A stretch of 64,000 nt of DNA from Paenibacillus sp. BK033 (GCF_004345425.1 NZ_SLVP01000006.1:114049-178048), one strand, 5' to 3'. Positions 33,201 to 42,289 are shown, numbered from the stretch's first letter. Program-made: numbers and translations. Notes: generated by a model from the letters alone, not told the origin.

Positions 33201-34793
33201 GGCTATCATTTCATCGGCTGGAGCGACGGCGTTCAGACCGATACCCGTCAGGATACCGGAATTGTGGCTGACGTGAACGTAACGGCCCATTTCGCGATGA
33301 ACGAATATACGTTAACTTATGCGGCAGGCGATCACGGAACATTGACCGGCGATAAGCTCCAAACGGTGGCACACGGCTCGGATGGCAAGGAGGTGACGGC
33401 TGTTCCGGATGCCGGTTACCAATTTGCCGGCTGGAGCGACGGAGTGGGGAGTGCAACAAGAACGGATCGCAGCGTCAGCGGCAATCTGACCGTAACGGCT
33501 GCGTTCGCCGTAATCAGCAGCAACAGCGGCAGCAATAATTCGAATCCGGCCTCCGGCTTCGAGATCCTCATTAACGGGAAGGCTTACCGCTCAGGCGAGC
33601 TCAAGTCTTCCATCCGGGGAGAGCAAACGGTATCGACCATCCATCTGAGCGCGGATAAAATGAAGGAAATCCTTGCTTCCTCCGGCCAAAAGGCTACGAT
33701 TGTGCTTCCAATCAAAACAGGGGCCGATGTTGCGATTGGCGAGATACCAGGCGATCTCCTGCAGCTGCTTATGGAGAAGCAAGCAACCTTGCGGATTGAA
33801 ACGGAGTATGCCGTATACGACTTGCCTGCCGGGCTTATTAATCTGACAAAGCTGTTTGGCGGCAGCGTAAACTCCAAGGATGTTACGGTGAACGTGGAGG
33901 TCGGCAAACCGTCTGCAGCAATGACAGCATGGACGCAGAAGGCGGTCGAGCAGAATCAGCTTAATCTGGCAGGATCGCCTGTTCAGTTCTCGGTAACTGT
34001 ATCTTATGGGGACAAAAAGGTCGAGCTATCGACGTTTGCTTCCTATGTGGAACGGATGATTGCCATTCCGGATAACAATGCCCAAAATCCGGGGTTAACG
34101 GCAATCGTCGTAGAGCCGGACGGATCTATCCGGCCTGTGCCAACGAAGCTGGTTACCATTGAGGGCAAGCAGTATGCCGTCATCAGCAGTCTTACGAACA
34201 GCTTGTATGCGCTCGTGAGCAAGACCGTTTCCTTCTCTGATATAGGGAATCATTGGTCCAAAAACGCGGTGAATGATATGGCATCCCGCTTGATTGTCGG
34301 CGGAGCGGGAGACGGGTTGTTCTACCCGAACAAAGCGATTACCCGTGCCGAGTTCGCTGCGATTATCGTTCGCGCGCTGGGACTTCGCATGGATGCCGGC
34401 GCAAGCGGCTTCCAGGACGTAAAAGCATCGGCCTGGTATTCCGATGATGTTCAGACGGCATACTCGCTTCAGCTCATTAACGGTTATCCGGACGGCAGCT
34501 TCCATCCGAATGACAGCATTACCCGTGAACAAGCGATGACGATTATAGCCAAAGCGATGACAGTGACGGGCGTTCAAACCGATCTTCAAGAGAGCAGCGT
34601 AAATGCCTTGATCAACGCGTTCTCGGATAAATCGAAAATCTCGGCTTGGGCGACAAGCGGTATCGCCGCTTGCCTGCAAGCCGGAATCGTATCGGGACAA
34701 AGCGCATCGATTCTTGCTCCCGCCTCGAATATTACAAGAGCAGAAGCTGTCGTTATGATTCAAAGGCTTCTATCGAAATCGGATTTGATCTAA
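30297..34793 (+). CDS. SLH-anchored surface protein with BNR-like and InlB-type repeats
   Basis: 1498 residues. A signal peptide (about 20-45, MVLIFAIVAGLLPAYGKALA) is followed by six or seven WD/BNR-like repeats (about 50-360) with the pattern YGNGLFVAVGSSG...SPDGANWTS, a beta-propeller type. Ten InlB B-type repeats of about 70 residues follow (about 363-1070), each beginning LTYxAG and carrying GYHFVxWSDG. A unique region (about 1085-1300) precedes three SLH domains (about 1311-1495; ITRAEFAAIIVRAL, NGYPDGSFHPN) that bind pyruvylated cell-wall polymer. The protein should stand on the cell wall. Adhesion or polysaccharide recognition is likely but inferred. GAGG precedes the ATG. Confidence 0.9.
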   Translation: MGQAMGRNNWGNAISRHALNRKIAMVLIFAIVAGLLPAYGKALASGGTDALEGLSWVAKPSGSTDSTDSFRTAAYGNGTIVATGTPPMPFISSNQGDMHAGSLYRTSTTGAAWTALSTGNHEIRGLVYGGPANFVGVGYSQYIMYGQQSYHGKIMTSNDGVNWSSITPPGESGETLYGVAYGSAGYVAVGASNDINFNQTQTILTSSNGYSWSQQVLTSGALNAVAFGGGTYVAVGSGGTILSSSNGANWTPQSSGVATALRGVTYGNGLFVAVGSSGKMLTSPDGANWTSVTPPVSGTFYGAAFGDGTFVVVGGNGTILSSPDGQNWQQRASGTTAVLYGAAYVNGEFMALGSNGTILMAQHKLTYTADSNGTISGNAAQGVRTGGSGTEVTAVGNTGYHFVNWSDNYAYANRKENDITGDVSVAASFAINVYELTYAAGPNGSLTGEVSQSVTHGGNATTVTAVANPGYHFVSWSDGNTNASRVDSNVTGNLDVTAQFAIDTFKLTYTADTGGSIDGQASQVQTVDFGSDGQAATAMPDTGYHFVSWSDGAETATRVDRDVKADKSVSASFAINEYTLTYAAEAGGTLDGQTSQTVTHGSNGSEVTAVPNPGYSFIGWSDGVATASRTDLAVVSNKSVTAAFTINKYTLTYTAGTGGSINQDAAQAVDYGTDGKTVTAVAGTGYHFVGWSDGVLTASRQEKNVQADVAVTAEFAIDQYELTYTAGAHGTLTGAKLQTVAHGSDGTAVTATADTGYHFVRWSDGVTTASRTDLNVTGNLNVTAEFAIDTFKLIYSAGAGGSVTGAAAQDVNYGADGTEVTAKPAIGYHFIGWSDGVQTDTRQDTGIVADVNVTAHFAMNEYTLTYAAGDHGTLTGDKLQTVAHGSDGTAVTATADTGYHFVRWSDGVTTASRTDLNVTGNLIVTAEFAIDTFKLTYSAGVGGSVTGAAAQDVNYGADGTEVTAEPAIGYHFIGWSDGVQTDTRQDTGIVADVNVTAHFAMNEYTLTYAAGDHGTLTGDKLQTVAHGSDGKEVTAVPDAGYQFAGWSDGVGSATRTDRSVSGNLTVTAAFAVISSNSGSNNSNPASGFEILINGKAYRSGELKSSIRGEQTVSTIHLSADKMKEILASSGQKATIVLPIKTGADVAIGEIPGDLLQLLMEKQATLRIETEYAVYDLPAGLINLTKLFGGSVNSKDVTVNVEVGKPSAAMTAWTQKAVEQNQLNLAGSPVQFSVTVSYGDKKVELSTFASYVERMIAIPDNNAQNPGLTAIVVEPDGSIRPVPTKLVTIEGKQYAVISSLTNSLYALVSKTVSFSDIGNHWSKNAVNDMASRLIVGGAGDGLFYPNKAITRAEFAAIIVRALGLRMDAGASGFQDVKASAWYSDDVQTAYSLQLINGYPDGSFHPNDSITREQAMTIIAKAMTVTGVQTDLQESSVNALINAFSDKSKISAWATSGIAACLQAGIVSGQSASILAPASNITRAEAVVMIQRLLSKSDLI
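32475..33400 (+). repeat. 426-bp near-identical tandem duplication inside the InlB repeats
   Basis: The marker GCACACGGCTCGGATGG recurs at 32517, 32943 and 33369, an exact period of 426 bp (142 residues, two InlB units). The first two copies differ at few bases, whereas the other repeats in the gene have diverged. This points to a recent unequal exchange. Confidence 0.85.
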
Positions 34794-34800
34794 AGAAACG

Positions 34801-34843
34801 AAAAAGACGCTTCCTGTCCTTGCCGGACAGGAAGCGTCTTTTG
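34801..34843. terminator. Bidirectional terminator
   Basis: GACGCTTCCTGTCC pairs with GGACAGGAAGCGTC around TTGCC, with T-runs on both sides. It serves the SLH protein gene and the convergent yesN-like gene. Confidence 0.92.
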
Positions 34844-34856
34844 TATGTCTGTACGT

Positions 34857-36482
34857 CTAATTTGTCACCTTATTCCGGTACTCCTGAGGCGTGATGCCAA
34901 AATGCTTCTTGAACAGCTGGATAAAGTAGCTTGGCTTCTGATAGCCTAGCATGACCGAGATTTCATAGATTTTCTCATCCGTCTGGGCAAGCAGGTCAGC
35001 CGATTTCTCCATTCTTGCGCGCAGCAGGTATTCGCTGATGCCTTCTCCCGTCTCTGTCTTGTAAATCTTCGACAGGTAGGAGGGGTTGAGATACACATGC
35101 GCCGAGATGGAGTGAAGGGAGGCTTGCTCCAGATGATTATGAATATACTCCTGAACCTTGCGGATAATGCTGGAACGGGAATCCTTATCCTCCGAATTGA
35201 CCGATTTCCGGTAGGAAGCGATCGTCCGGGCTGTCCACGCGCGCAGGTCGTCAACCTTATGTATCGGGCTGCCGTTCGCAAACGCGTGGAAGTCTTCGCC
35301 AATCATATCGGACAGCCATTTCTTGTTCTTGTGCGCCAGGGCGGCAAGCGTTGCCGCAATCGAGAAGTAGGCCTCCAGCACATGCTCCTGCGATCCCCGC
35401 CATTCCTCCTCAATCTCGCGGAAGATCGCTTCCAGCTTCTCGCCGGCGGCATCCCATTGGCCAAGCTCCAGCATTTGCAGCACGGAAGGCGGGCGGTACA
35501 GCTCGCCAAGCAGCTGCGGCGTGCCGCGCGTCGGCTCCTTCGCGAGCGACACGAACAGCTCCTGTTCGCTGCCGATAAACTGGCGGAAGTTCGTAATGGA
35601 GGTCTGGTAGAGAGGGCAGACCTCCTGCGGGAATGCTCCTCTTTTGCTCGTGAGAATGGAGATGCCGACCTTGAGATACGACTTCACGACATGCTGGAGC
35701 TGGAAGGCGTGGCTCTCAATCCATTCATCCAGGTCGCCTGGGATGGTTGAACCGGCTTTGGCTTTCAGGAGACATACGATAAAACCGTTCGAATCCTTGC
35801 AATGCCACATGTCCAATTGATCGCCAAACACTTCCTCCGCGATATTGGCCAGCGCGTAATCGATTAAAGCCTCGCTCTCGCCGTCATCGTAGAGATGGTC
35901 TCCGTCATCAATCCGGAGCAGCATGACATGGAAATCGTCGTTTTCTTGGAACGGTACCGAATAGGCGGCTAGTTTTTTGGACAGGCGCTGCGGGGACAGC
36001 GACTGCTTGCCGCTCAGCATATCCAGCAGCAAATATTCTCTCAGCTTCGGGAGCTGCTCCCGCAAGGAGTACATCGCACGCTGCATCGAGCTGATCTCCA
36101 GCCACTCCTGCTCAAGCTCCTTGATTGCGCGGCGAACGGAGGTCAGCAGCTCGTCGTCCGACGCCGGCTTCAATAGATAATCGCTGGATTTCAGCTTCAA
36201 GGCTTGCTTCGTATATTCAAAGTCGGAGTAACCGGAGAGCAGAATGCATTTGGTATGCTTCCAGTTCTGCTTGATTTCCTGAATAAGCTCCAGTCCCGTC
36301 ATACCCGGCATCCGAATATCCGTAATGACGACATCGATTGCATGCTCATGCAACAGACCAATGGCTTCCGGGCCGGAATAGGCTTTATGGACAACATCCA
36401 CGCCGGCTTCCTCCCATGGCAGCATATCTGCCAGATCGTCGGCAAGTATCGATTGGTCATCTACAATAAGAAGTTGGCGCAT
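34857..36482 (-). CDS. Response regulator with AraC-type DNA-binding domain, YesN type
   Basis: 541 residues. The receiver domain (about 1-125) has Asp9-Asp10, phospho-acceptor Asp55 in VITDIRMPGMTG and Lys near 105 (YLLKPASDDEL). A long helical middle part (about 130-430) links to two AraC helix-turn-helix motifs at the C-terminus (about 436-541; LHSISAHVYLNPSYLSKIYK and YEISVMLGYQKPSYFIQLFK). It is the partner of the YesM-type kinase 70 bases upstream and should control the divergent sugar importer and perhaps the beta-glucanase. AGGAGGAACAAGAG precedes the ATG. Confidence 0.95.
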   Translation of the reverse strand: MRQLLIVDDQSILADDLADMLPWEEAGVDVVHKAYSGPEAIGLLHEHAIDVVITDIRMPGMTGLELIQEIKQNWKHTKCILLSGYSDFEYTKQALKLKSSDYLLKPASDDELLTSVRRAIKELEQEWLEISSMQRAMYSLREQLPKLREYLLLDMLSGKQSLSPQRLSKKLAAYSVPFQENDDFHVMLLRIDDGDHLYDDGESEALIDYALANIAEEVFGDQLDMWHCKDSNGFIVCLLKAKAGSTIPGDLDEWIESHAFQLQHVVKSYLKVGISILTSKRGAFPQEVCPLYQTSITNFRQFIGSEQELFVSLAKEPTRGTPQLLGELYRPPSVLQMLELGQWDAAGEKLEAIFREIEEEWRGSQEHVLEAYFSIAATLAALAHKNKKWLSDMIGEDFHAFANGSPIHKVDDLRAWTARTIASYRKSVNSEDKDSRSSIIRKVQEYIHNHLEQASLHSISAHVYLNPSYLSKIYKTETGEGISEYLLRARMEKSADLLAQTDEKIYEISVMLGYQKPSYFIQLFKKHFGITPQEYRNKVTN

Positions 36483-36490
36483 CTCTTGTT

Positions 36491-36540
36491 CCTCCTAAAA
36501 GAATTGCGAAGCAATTCTGCTTCGTAAGGATATGCTTATG
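36491..36540 (-). repeat. Repeat element joined to the yesN-like ribosome binding site
   Basis: On the minus strand CATAAGCATATCCTTACGAA is followed by the hairpin CGAAGCAGAATTGCTTCG and then CTTTTAGGAGG. It aligns base for base, with one gap, to the acnA leader element at 23942-23990. Confidence 0.6.
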
Positions 36541-36552
36541 AAATGGCTTGCA

Positions 36553-38280
36553 TCATTGGTTTCCTTCACTGTCATTTGGCCAATAGAGCTCGACGGTAAG
36601 TCCGCCGTCATCGCCGCGGAACAGCCGGACGCCGGCTTCCTGTCCGTATTGCAGAAGCATCCGCTGGCGCGTATTCCACAAGGCGCAGCCCTTATCCTCC
36701 GTTGGCGGCATCGACATTTGCAGCTTTAATTGGGCCAGCTGTTCCTCCGTCACGCCAACTCCGTTATCGGTGACGGTTATAATGTTGTACCGGTCATTCT
36801 GCGAGCCGGCAATTTGCACCTCGCCGCCGCCGATCGGCTCGAGGCCGTGCAGAACGGCATTTTCGACGATCGGCTGGAGGATTAACCTCGGAATTTCAAG
36901 CTCCTCCATAGCCTCCGGAATCGTAATGACATAAGTCATATCCTGGACGTTCATCGCCTGAATCGCCAGGTAGCTCTTCACCAGCTCCACCTCCTCGCGC
37001 AGGTAGGCCAGCTGTCTTTCGGACCTTGTTGTATACCGGTAATACCGGCTGAGATGCAGCGCAAGCTCCATAACGGATTCCTTTTCCCCAAGTCTCGTAA
37101 GACTGCGGATCAGAGAGAAGCAATTATAGAGAAAATGCGGATTAATCTGCGATTGCAGCTGCTTCAGGTTGGCATCCCTGGAACGAATCTGCTCCAGATA
37201 TACGTTCTGAATGAGCTGCTCGATCTGGGAGGCCATGTCATTAAAGCTGACGAGCAGGAAGTGGAACTCATTGTTCGGATGGAACACCTTCAGCTTCGGA
37301 TATTCGCCTTTCTTCAGCTTTTTCACGCCTCGGATCAGCTCCCGGATCGGAACCTGCACGTTGGTATACAGCACATAGGCCGCAATCGTACTGCCGATAA
37401 GGAGGAAGACGATGCAGATGTAAAAGAGATTGCTGTTCGCCGTAATCGGCCTGACGACATCATCGATGGGCAGGTAGTCGAAGAGGTACCAGCCAAGCTC
37501 GGGCATGTACACGCTGTTGACGGTATATTCGACCCCGTCGAGCTTAATGCGGGTATATTGCGATTCCGACAGCTTTTCCAGGTTTACCTTGGCAAGCAGC
37601 TTCTTCTGCAGCTCGGTATCGGAGCCGTTAACCGCAAGAATCTCCTGATCCGGCGAGCTGAAGAAGACATCTCCCTTGCTTCCCGCCTTGAAGCGTTCAA
37701 GCGCTTTTACTAATTCGTCGGCCGCAAAGCTGACTTCAACGATAACTCCCGCATTGCCGGAGGTGCTGTCGTAGGGCTCGCTGAGAAACCTTACGAACCT
37801 TGGATTGTTCTGATAATAAGGGGCAACGTTCTCGGTATATTTCCAGACCTTGGAATAGTTTTTCGCTACGAGATCCTTATCGTATTCCAGATGGAAGTCG
37901 GTTGAAACGAAGGTGTTGGTGGCCGGCGCATAGATGCTGATCGTTGTGTCCCAATCGGAGGAGGCATTAATGAGCCGAAGCTTGTCGGCAATGCGAATCT
38001 TCTGATCCGTTTGTTCGTATAGGGTGGCTATCTCCAGAAATTCGAGGGTACGGACGTTAATGTCTTCGGTTATCATAAGGCCGCTCTTCGCCAGCTGCTC
38101 CGCGGTTTCATCGGTCTCGGCGGCAAAGTAGGACAAGTCCTTGTGCATGGAAATTTCCACTTCGTTCATGACGACGTCCATGCTTGTCTTATTCGAAAAC
38201 CAGTAGAGCGCGATAATCGGAATAAGCAGCAAAACGATGATGCCGACTATTTTTGTAAACGTATTCAATCGCAGCGACAT
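36553..38280 (-). CDS. Sensor histidine kinase, YesM type
   Basis: 575 residues. Two transmembrane helices (about 9-28 and 284-305) flank a large extracytoplasmic cache-like sensor. HAMP (about 306-360) is followed by the His-kinase domain with His382 in QSQINPHFLYNCFSLIRSL and an ATPase domain with ILQPIVENAVLHG and DNGVGVTEEQL. GGGGAGACGGAC precedes the ATG. It is the first gene of the operon with the YesN-type regulator, divergent from the sugar importer. The ligand is likely a sugar, perhaps a beta-glucan oligomer or a loaded binding protein; inferred. Confidence 0.95.
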   Translation of the reverse strand: MSLRLNTFTKIVGIIVLLLIPIIALYWFSNKTSMDVVMNEVEISMHKDLSYFAAETDETAEQLAKSGLMITEDINVRTLEFLEIATLYEQTDQKIRIADKLRLINASSDWDTTISIYAPATNTFVSTDFHLEYDKDLVAKNYSKVWKYTENVAPYYQNNPRFVRFLSEPYDSTSGNAGVIVEVSFAADELVKALERFKAGSKGDVFFSSPDQEILAVNGSDTELQKKLLAKVNLEKLSESQYTRIKLDGVEYTVNSVYMPELGWYLFDYLPIDDVVRPITANSNLFYICIVFLLIGSTIAAYVLYTNVQVPIRELIRGVKKLKKGEYPKLKVFHPNNEFHFLLVSFNDMASQIEQLIQNVYLEQIRSRDANLKQLQSQINPHFLYNCFSLIRSLTRLGEKESVMELALHLSRYYRYTTRSERQLAYLREEVELVKSYLAIQAMNVQDMTYVITIPEAMEELEIPRLILQPIVENAVLHGLEPIGGGEVQIAGSQNDRYNIITVTDNGVGVTEEQLAQLKLQMSMPPTEDKGCALWNTRQRMLLQYGQEAGVRLFRGDDGGLTVELYWPNDSEGNQ

Positions 38281-38381
38281 GGCTGTCCGTCTCCCCGCAT
38301 CAAAGTCGATAAAAACAAAAAAATGGGGTATCGTTCTAAAATCATTGGCGCAGACTTCGCGATTCCCCGATTGCTATACTT

Positions 38382-38409
38382 ACTATACATCATGATGAAA
38401 CTCTGTCAA
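38382..38409 (-). promoter_or_regulatory. Predicted sigma-A promoter of the kinase-regulator operon
   Basis: On the minus strand TTGACA (38409-38404), 16 bases, then TATAGT (38387-38382), about 100 bases before the kinase ATG. Confidence 0.6.
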
Positions 38410-38442
38410 TCGACAAATAGAATAGCGGAAAGGACAATGGGG

Positions 38443-39408
38443 ATGGGGACAACGACAAAGGCGATAGCCGGCAATGAGGTCTTGCGGCAGGAGACCGACA
38501 AATCGAAAACGAGAGGATTTTTGAAGAGGACCTGGCCTCTTCATGTCATGCTGCTTCCGGCGGTCATCCTGCAATTCATATTCGTGTACGTGCCTCTCGG
38601 AGGATTGGTTATCGCTTTTCAAGACTACAAACCGTACGATGGCATTTTCCATTCCAAGTGGGTAGGGCTTGAGCATTTCAAATTCATGTTCGATTATCCG
38701 GACATTAAGCAGGTTATCACGAACACGGCGCTGATCGCCGGCCTGAAAATTATATGCGGCATTATCGTGCCGTTTATATTCGCGCTTTTGCTGAATGAAG
38801 TGAACTTCAATCCGTTCAAACGCACGGTGCAGACGCTGGTCTACCTGCCTTACTTTATTTCCTGGGTATTTCTCGGCGGCATTCTGAATGACATGCTGGC
38901 ATCGGACGGAATCATTAACTCGGTGCTTCACAACTGGTTTGGCGTAAAGGAATCGATTCTGTTCCTGGGCGATGGCAACTGGTTCCGGTTTGTCGTTGTG
39001 CTCAGCGACATTTGGCAGCAGTTTGGCTACGGCACAATCGTATACCTTGCCGCATTGGCAGGGGTTAATCCTTCCTTGTATGAGGCAGCTGAAGTAGACG
39101 GCGCGACGCGCTGGAAGCAGACGCGGCACGTGACGATTCCATCGCTTCTGCCGATCGTTATCGTAGTGGGCACGCTCGCGCTTGGCAATATCCTGAACGC
39201 CGGCTTCGATCAGATCTTCAACTTGTATAATCCGCTTGTCTACAGTAAAGGCGATATCATCGATACGTTCGTGTACCGTACGGGCATTCTGAACGGGCAG
39301 TACAGCTTGGCGACGGCCGTGGGCATTTTCAAATCCCTGATCGGATTCGTGCTTATCATCATCGGCTACAAGCTCGCTCAAAAATATGCGGATTATAAAA
39401 TCTTCTAG
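38443..39408 (+). CDS. Sugar ABC transporter permease, LplB type
   Basis: About 321 residues with six transmembrane helices. The first is near PLHVMLLPAVILQFIFVYV. The EAA loop is YEAAEVDGATRWKQTRHVTIP. LplB-like permeases import oligosaccharides (rhamnogalacturonan, beta-glucan or other hemicellulose products) and use a shared ATPase. The start is uncertain: AAAGG suits ATG 38443 (9 bases) better than ATG 38437 (3 bases). First gene of a permease-permease-binding protein set, divergent from the two-component pair. Confidence 0.95.
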   Translation: MGTTTKAIAGNEVLRQETDKSKTRGFLKRTWPLHVMLLPAVILQFIFVYVPLGGLVIAFQDYKPYDGIFHSKWVGLEHFKFMFDYPDIKQVITNTALIAGLKIICGIIVPFIFALLLNEVNFNPFKRTVQTLVYLPYFISWVFLGGILNDMLASDGIINSVLHNWFGVKESILFLGDGNWFRFVVVLSDIWQQFGYGTIVYLAALAGVNPSLYEAAEVDGATRWKQTRHVTIPSLLPIVIVVGTLALGNILNAGFDQIFNLYNPLVYSKGDIIDTFVYRTGILNGQYSLATAVGIFKSLIGFVLIIIGYKLAQKYADYKIF

Positions 39409-39426
39409 AAAGGGGTACCAGCGTAC

Positions 39427-40305
39427 ATGTATCAAAAAACATTCGGCTACCGGGCATTCTCCGTCTTCAACTACGTTCTCCTGAGTCTGGCGGGTCTGCT
39501 GTGCATTATACCAATCATTCATATTCTAGCGATCAGTTTTAGCGCCAGTGCCCCTGCGAATGCGCATCTGGTGGGCATGTGGCCGGTTGATTTCAATACC
39601 GAGTCGTATACGAAAACGATGAACAACCCGAACTTCCTCCGGGCGTTCTGGATCTCGATCGGGCGTACGGCGCTCGGCGCGTCCATTACGCTGGCGGTTA
39701 TTACGCTGGGCGGCTATGCTTTGTCGAAGGATAATACCGCCTTTAAGGCCCGCTCGAGATACGCTTGGTATTTCGTGTTTACGATGTGGTTCAGCGGCGG
39801 GATCGTGCCTTTGTATATCGTCATTCGCAATCTTCATATGATGAACACGATTTGGGCGCTTGTTCTTCCGGGCTCCGTTGCCGTATTCAACATGATTCTC
39901 CTGATGAACTTCTTCCGCGCTACGCCTAAGGAGCTGGAGGAGGCAGCCTTCATCGACGGAGCGGGGCATTTCTCGATTCTGTTCCGCGTCTATCTGCCTC
40001 TGGCCATGCCGGCGATCGCGACGATGTCGCTGTTCACCATCGTTGGCAACTGGAACGCCTGGTTTGACGCTTTGCTCTATATTAACGACTACCGCAACTA
40101 TCCGCTCGCAACCTTCCTGCAGACGGTTATCGTACAGCAGGACTTCAGCAAGCTGAACCCGGACGTCAATGAGCTCAAGAACATTTCCCAGCGTACGGTG
40201 AAGGCGGCCCAGATCTTTATCGGGATGCTTCCGGTTCTGGTTGTGTATCCGTTCCTGCAGCGGTTTTTCGTCAAAGGGATTGTCCTTGGCGCGGTGAAAG
40301 AGTAA
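39427..40305 (+). CDS. Sugar ABC transporter permease, LplC/YtcP type
   Basis: 292 residues, the second membrane subunit. Six helices, and an EAA loop ELEEAAFIDGAGHFSILFRV followed by YLPLAMPAIATMSLF. The C-terminus PFLQRFFVKGIVLGAVKE is typical. AAAGGGG precedes the ATG, 18 bases after the partner permease. No ATP-binding subunit is encoded next to these genes; such systems usually borrow a MsmX-like ATPase encoded elsewhere. Confidence 0.96.
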   Translation: MYQKTFGYRAFSVFNYVLLSLAGLLCIIPIIHILAISFSASAPANAHLVGMWPVDFNTESYTKTMNNPNFLRAFWISIGRTALGASITLAVITLGGYALSKDNTAFKARSRYAWYFVFTMWFSGGIVPLYIVIRNLHMMNTIWALVLPGSVAVFNMILLMNFFRATPKELEEAAFIDGAGHFSILFRVYLPLAMPAIATMSLFTIVGNWNAWFDALLYINDYRNYPLATFLQTVIVQQDFSKLNPDVNELKNISQRTVKAAQIFIGMLPVLVVYPFLQRFFVKGIVLGAVKE

Positions 40306-40395
40306 ATATTTAAGAGGATAACAAAATGGCATGTTACTCAAAATTATGGTATTTCTATCATTAATAACCAAGACTATAGTATTAATTGAGAGTAA

Positions 40396-40418
40396 ATAAA
40401 GCGCTCTCATGCTATAAT
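40396..40418 (+). promoter_or_regulatory. cre-like site and -10 box before the binding-protein gene
   Basis: ATAAAGCGCTCTCA (40396-40409) matches 11 of 14 CcpA consensus positions, and TATAAT lies at 40413-40418. A TGAGAG/CTCTCA inverted repeat (40387-40409) overlaps. No good -35 is seen at the proper distance. A separate, catabolite-controlled promoter giving excess binding protein is plausible. Confidence 0.4.
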
Positions 40419-40441
40419 AATCATTTTACGGGGGGAAAAAA

Positions 40442-42223
40442 ATGCGTAATTCAATGAAAAAGCTAATGCTCGTTTCGTTGACGGGCGTGCTTGCGGCAAG
40501 TCTTGCGGCATGCGGATCGAACAATAATAATAACGGGAATAAGCCGTCGAACGATCCTGCGGCAACGAACTCCGGCAACGCGGCGGCAACAAACAATGCG
40601 GGTACGGACAACGCGGGCAGCGGCGTCGACGAGACGGGCTGGGACGGCAAAAAATACGTAGAGCCGATCACTCTGACAACGGTTAAAGGCGTAGGAACGA
40701 ATTACTTCTTCAAAACGGGCGAAACGATGGAAAACAACGTTTTGCAAAAGTATATGAAAGACAACCTTGGCATCGACGTGAAATACGACTGGGTTGTAAC
40801 GGATACAAACGATGCTTACAAAACGAAGCTTCGCCTGATGCTCTCCTCCGGCGAGAAAATGCCTGACGTCATTACGTACCGCGGCGACATGGAAACAGTT
40901 AACATGCTGATTGACTCCGGTCAATTCATGCCTGTGAACGAGCTGTTCGACAAGTATGCGGGCGAGGAGTACAAAAAAGCCGCTGCGCTGAACCCGGATA
41001 CGTTCCTTCCGGTAACGCGCGACGGCGAGAAAATGGCGCTGCCGGTTCTCGACTACGCTTACAATGACGATATGGTTCTCTGGCTCCGTCAGGATTGGAT
41101 GGATAAATTAGGTCTTCAAGCTCCTAAAACGGTTGCCGACCTTGAAGCCATCATGGATGCATTCACAAACAAGGATCCGGACGGCAACGGCAAGCCGGAT
41201 ACATTCGGCATGGCTCTCGGCTTCAAGAACGGCTTCCTGAACTGGATGACGGACGTAAGCTGGCTGTTTGGCGCTTACGGCACAATGCCGGGCCAATGGA
41301 ATAAAGCGGCTGACGGCACGCTGGCTTTCGGCTCCGTGGATCCTGCTGCGAAGCAAGCTCTGGCAACGCTGAAAAACTGGATGGATAAAGGCTGGATCTC
41401 GAAAGACTCCGGTTTGAAGGATGACACCTCCGGTTCCGAATTCTTCACGAAAGGTCAAGCGGGTGCAATCGTAGGCCGCAACTGGCTGCCGGACTGGCCG
41501 TTTGGCGATCTGATCAACAATGTTCCTGGCGCGAAATACAAAGCTTACCCGATCCCTGCCGGTCCAGACGGTAAAATCGGTGCCCAAAGCGGCAACCCGT
41601 CCGTTAACGGCTGGATGCTGATCAACAAGAAAGCGGCTCATCCTGAAGCGCTGCTCCGTTACTACAACTTCTTCTTCGATAATTGGGCGAACCCGCAAAA
41701 AGGAAGCGAGTTCGAAAACGGCTTCGCGGAAGGCTATGACTGGGCGAAACTGCCGGACGGCACCATCACGAAGGATCCGCAAAAATATCCGGACCTGTTC
41801 CCGAACTATGCGGACCGCACGCATCTCGTAGAGCCAATCTACTACTCGCTGACCTTTGAAGGCGCACGTCAACCGGCTCTGTATGCAGACACGATGATTA
41901 AGCTATACAACGGCGAAGCTCCAACTACGCCATACGAAGAGCAAACGAAAGCCGTTCGTAAACCGGAAAACCTGGAAGCGATGAAGATCGTTATGGATCA
42001 AAAAGATATTCGCATGAAGAACTACTTCCAAGGTCCTCTGACCGAAACGATGAAGTCCAAAAACGAATTGCTGAACAAGCTGGTTAACGAATCGTATTCC
42101 AAAATCATCTACGGTCAAGCACCGCTTGATTCGTTCGATACGATGGTTGAGAACTGGAAGAAATCCGGCGGCGACCAAGTAACGAAAGAAGTAAACGATT
42201 GGTACGCTTCGGCTTCGAAGTAA
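40442..42223 (+). CDS. Extracellular sugar-binding lipoprotein, LplA type
   Basis: 593 residues. Lipoprotein signal with lipobox SLAAC, Cys24, then an Asn/Ala/Gly-rich linker to about 60. The rest is a large family-1 type solute-binding fold (for example DVITYRGDMETVNMLIDSGQ, NPDTFLPVTRDGEKMALPVL, GRNWLPDWPFGDL). It captures oligosaccharides outside the cell and hands them to the two permeases upstream. CGGGGGGAAAAAA precedes the ATG, unusually strong. A terminator follows, and the beta-glucanase gene comes next. Confidence 0.95.
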   Translation: MRNSMKKLMLVSLTGVLAASLAACGSNNNNNGNKPSNDPAATNSGNAAATNNAGTDNAGSGVDETGWDGKKYVEPITLTTVKGVGTNYFFKTGETMENNVLQKYMKDNLGIDVKYDWVVTDTNDAYKTKLRLMLSSGEKMPDVITYRGDMETVNMLIDSGQFMPVNELFDKYAGEEYKKAAALNPDTFLPVTRDGEKMALPVLDYAYNDDMVLWLRQDWMDKLGLQAPKTVADLEAIMDAFTNKDPDGNGKPDTFGMALGFKNGFLNWMTDVSWLFGAYGTMPGQWNKAADGTLAFGSVDPAAKQALATLKNWMDKGWISKDSGLKDDTSGSEFFTKGQAGAIVGRNWLPDWPFGDLINNVPGAKYKAYPIPAGPDGKIGAQSGNPSVNGWMLINKKAAHPEALLRYYNFFFDNWANPQKGSEFENGFAEGYDWAKLPDGTITKDPQKYPDLFPNYADRTHLVEPIYYSLTFEGARQPALYADTMIKLYNGEAPTTPYEEQTKAVRKPENLEAMKIVMDQKDIRMKNYFQGPLTETMKSKNELLNKLVNESYSKIIYGQAPLDSFDTMVENWKKSGGDQVTKEVNDWYASASK

Positions 42224-42250
42224 TCCAGCAATAGCTGCTAGCAACAGGAT

Positions 42251-42289
42251 AAGGAACGCCCTATTTACGCCAGGCGTTCCTTTTCTTTT
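42251..42289 (+). terminator. Terminator after the binding-protein gene
   Basis: AAGGAACGCC pairs with GGCGTTCCTT across a 12-base loop, followed by TTCTTTTG. Confidence 0.85.

Noticed and set aside
38383..39522. 379-residue minus-strand frame opposite the LplB-type permease
   Set aside because: No family motif; the plus strand encodes a clear permease with an EAA loop.
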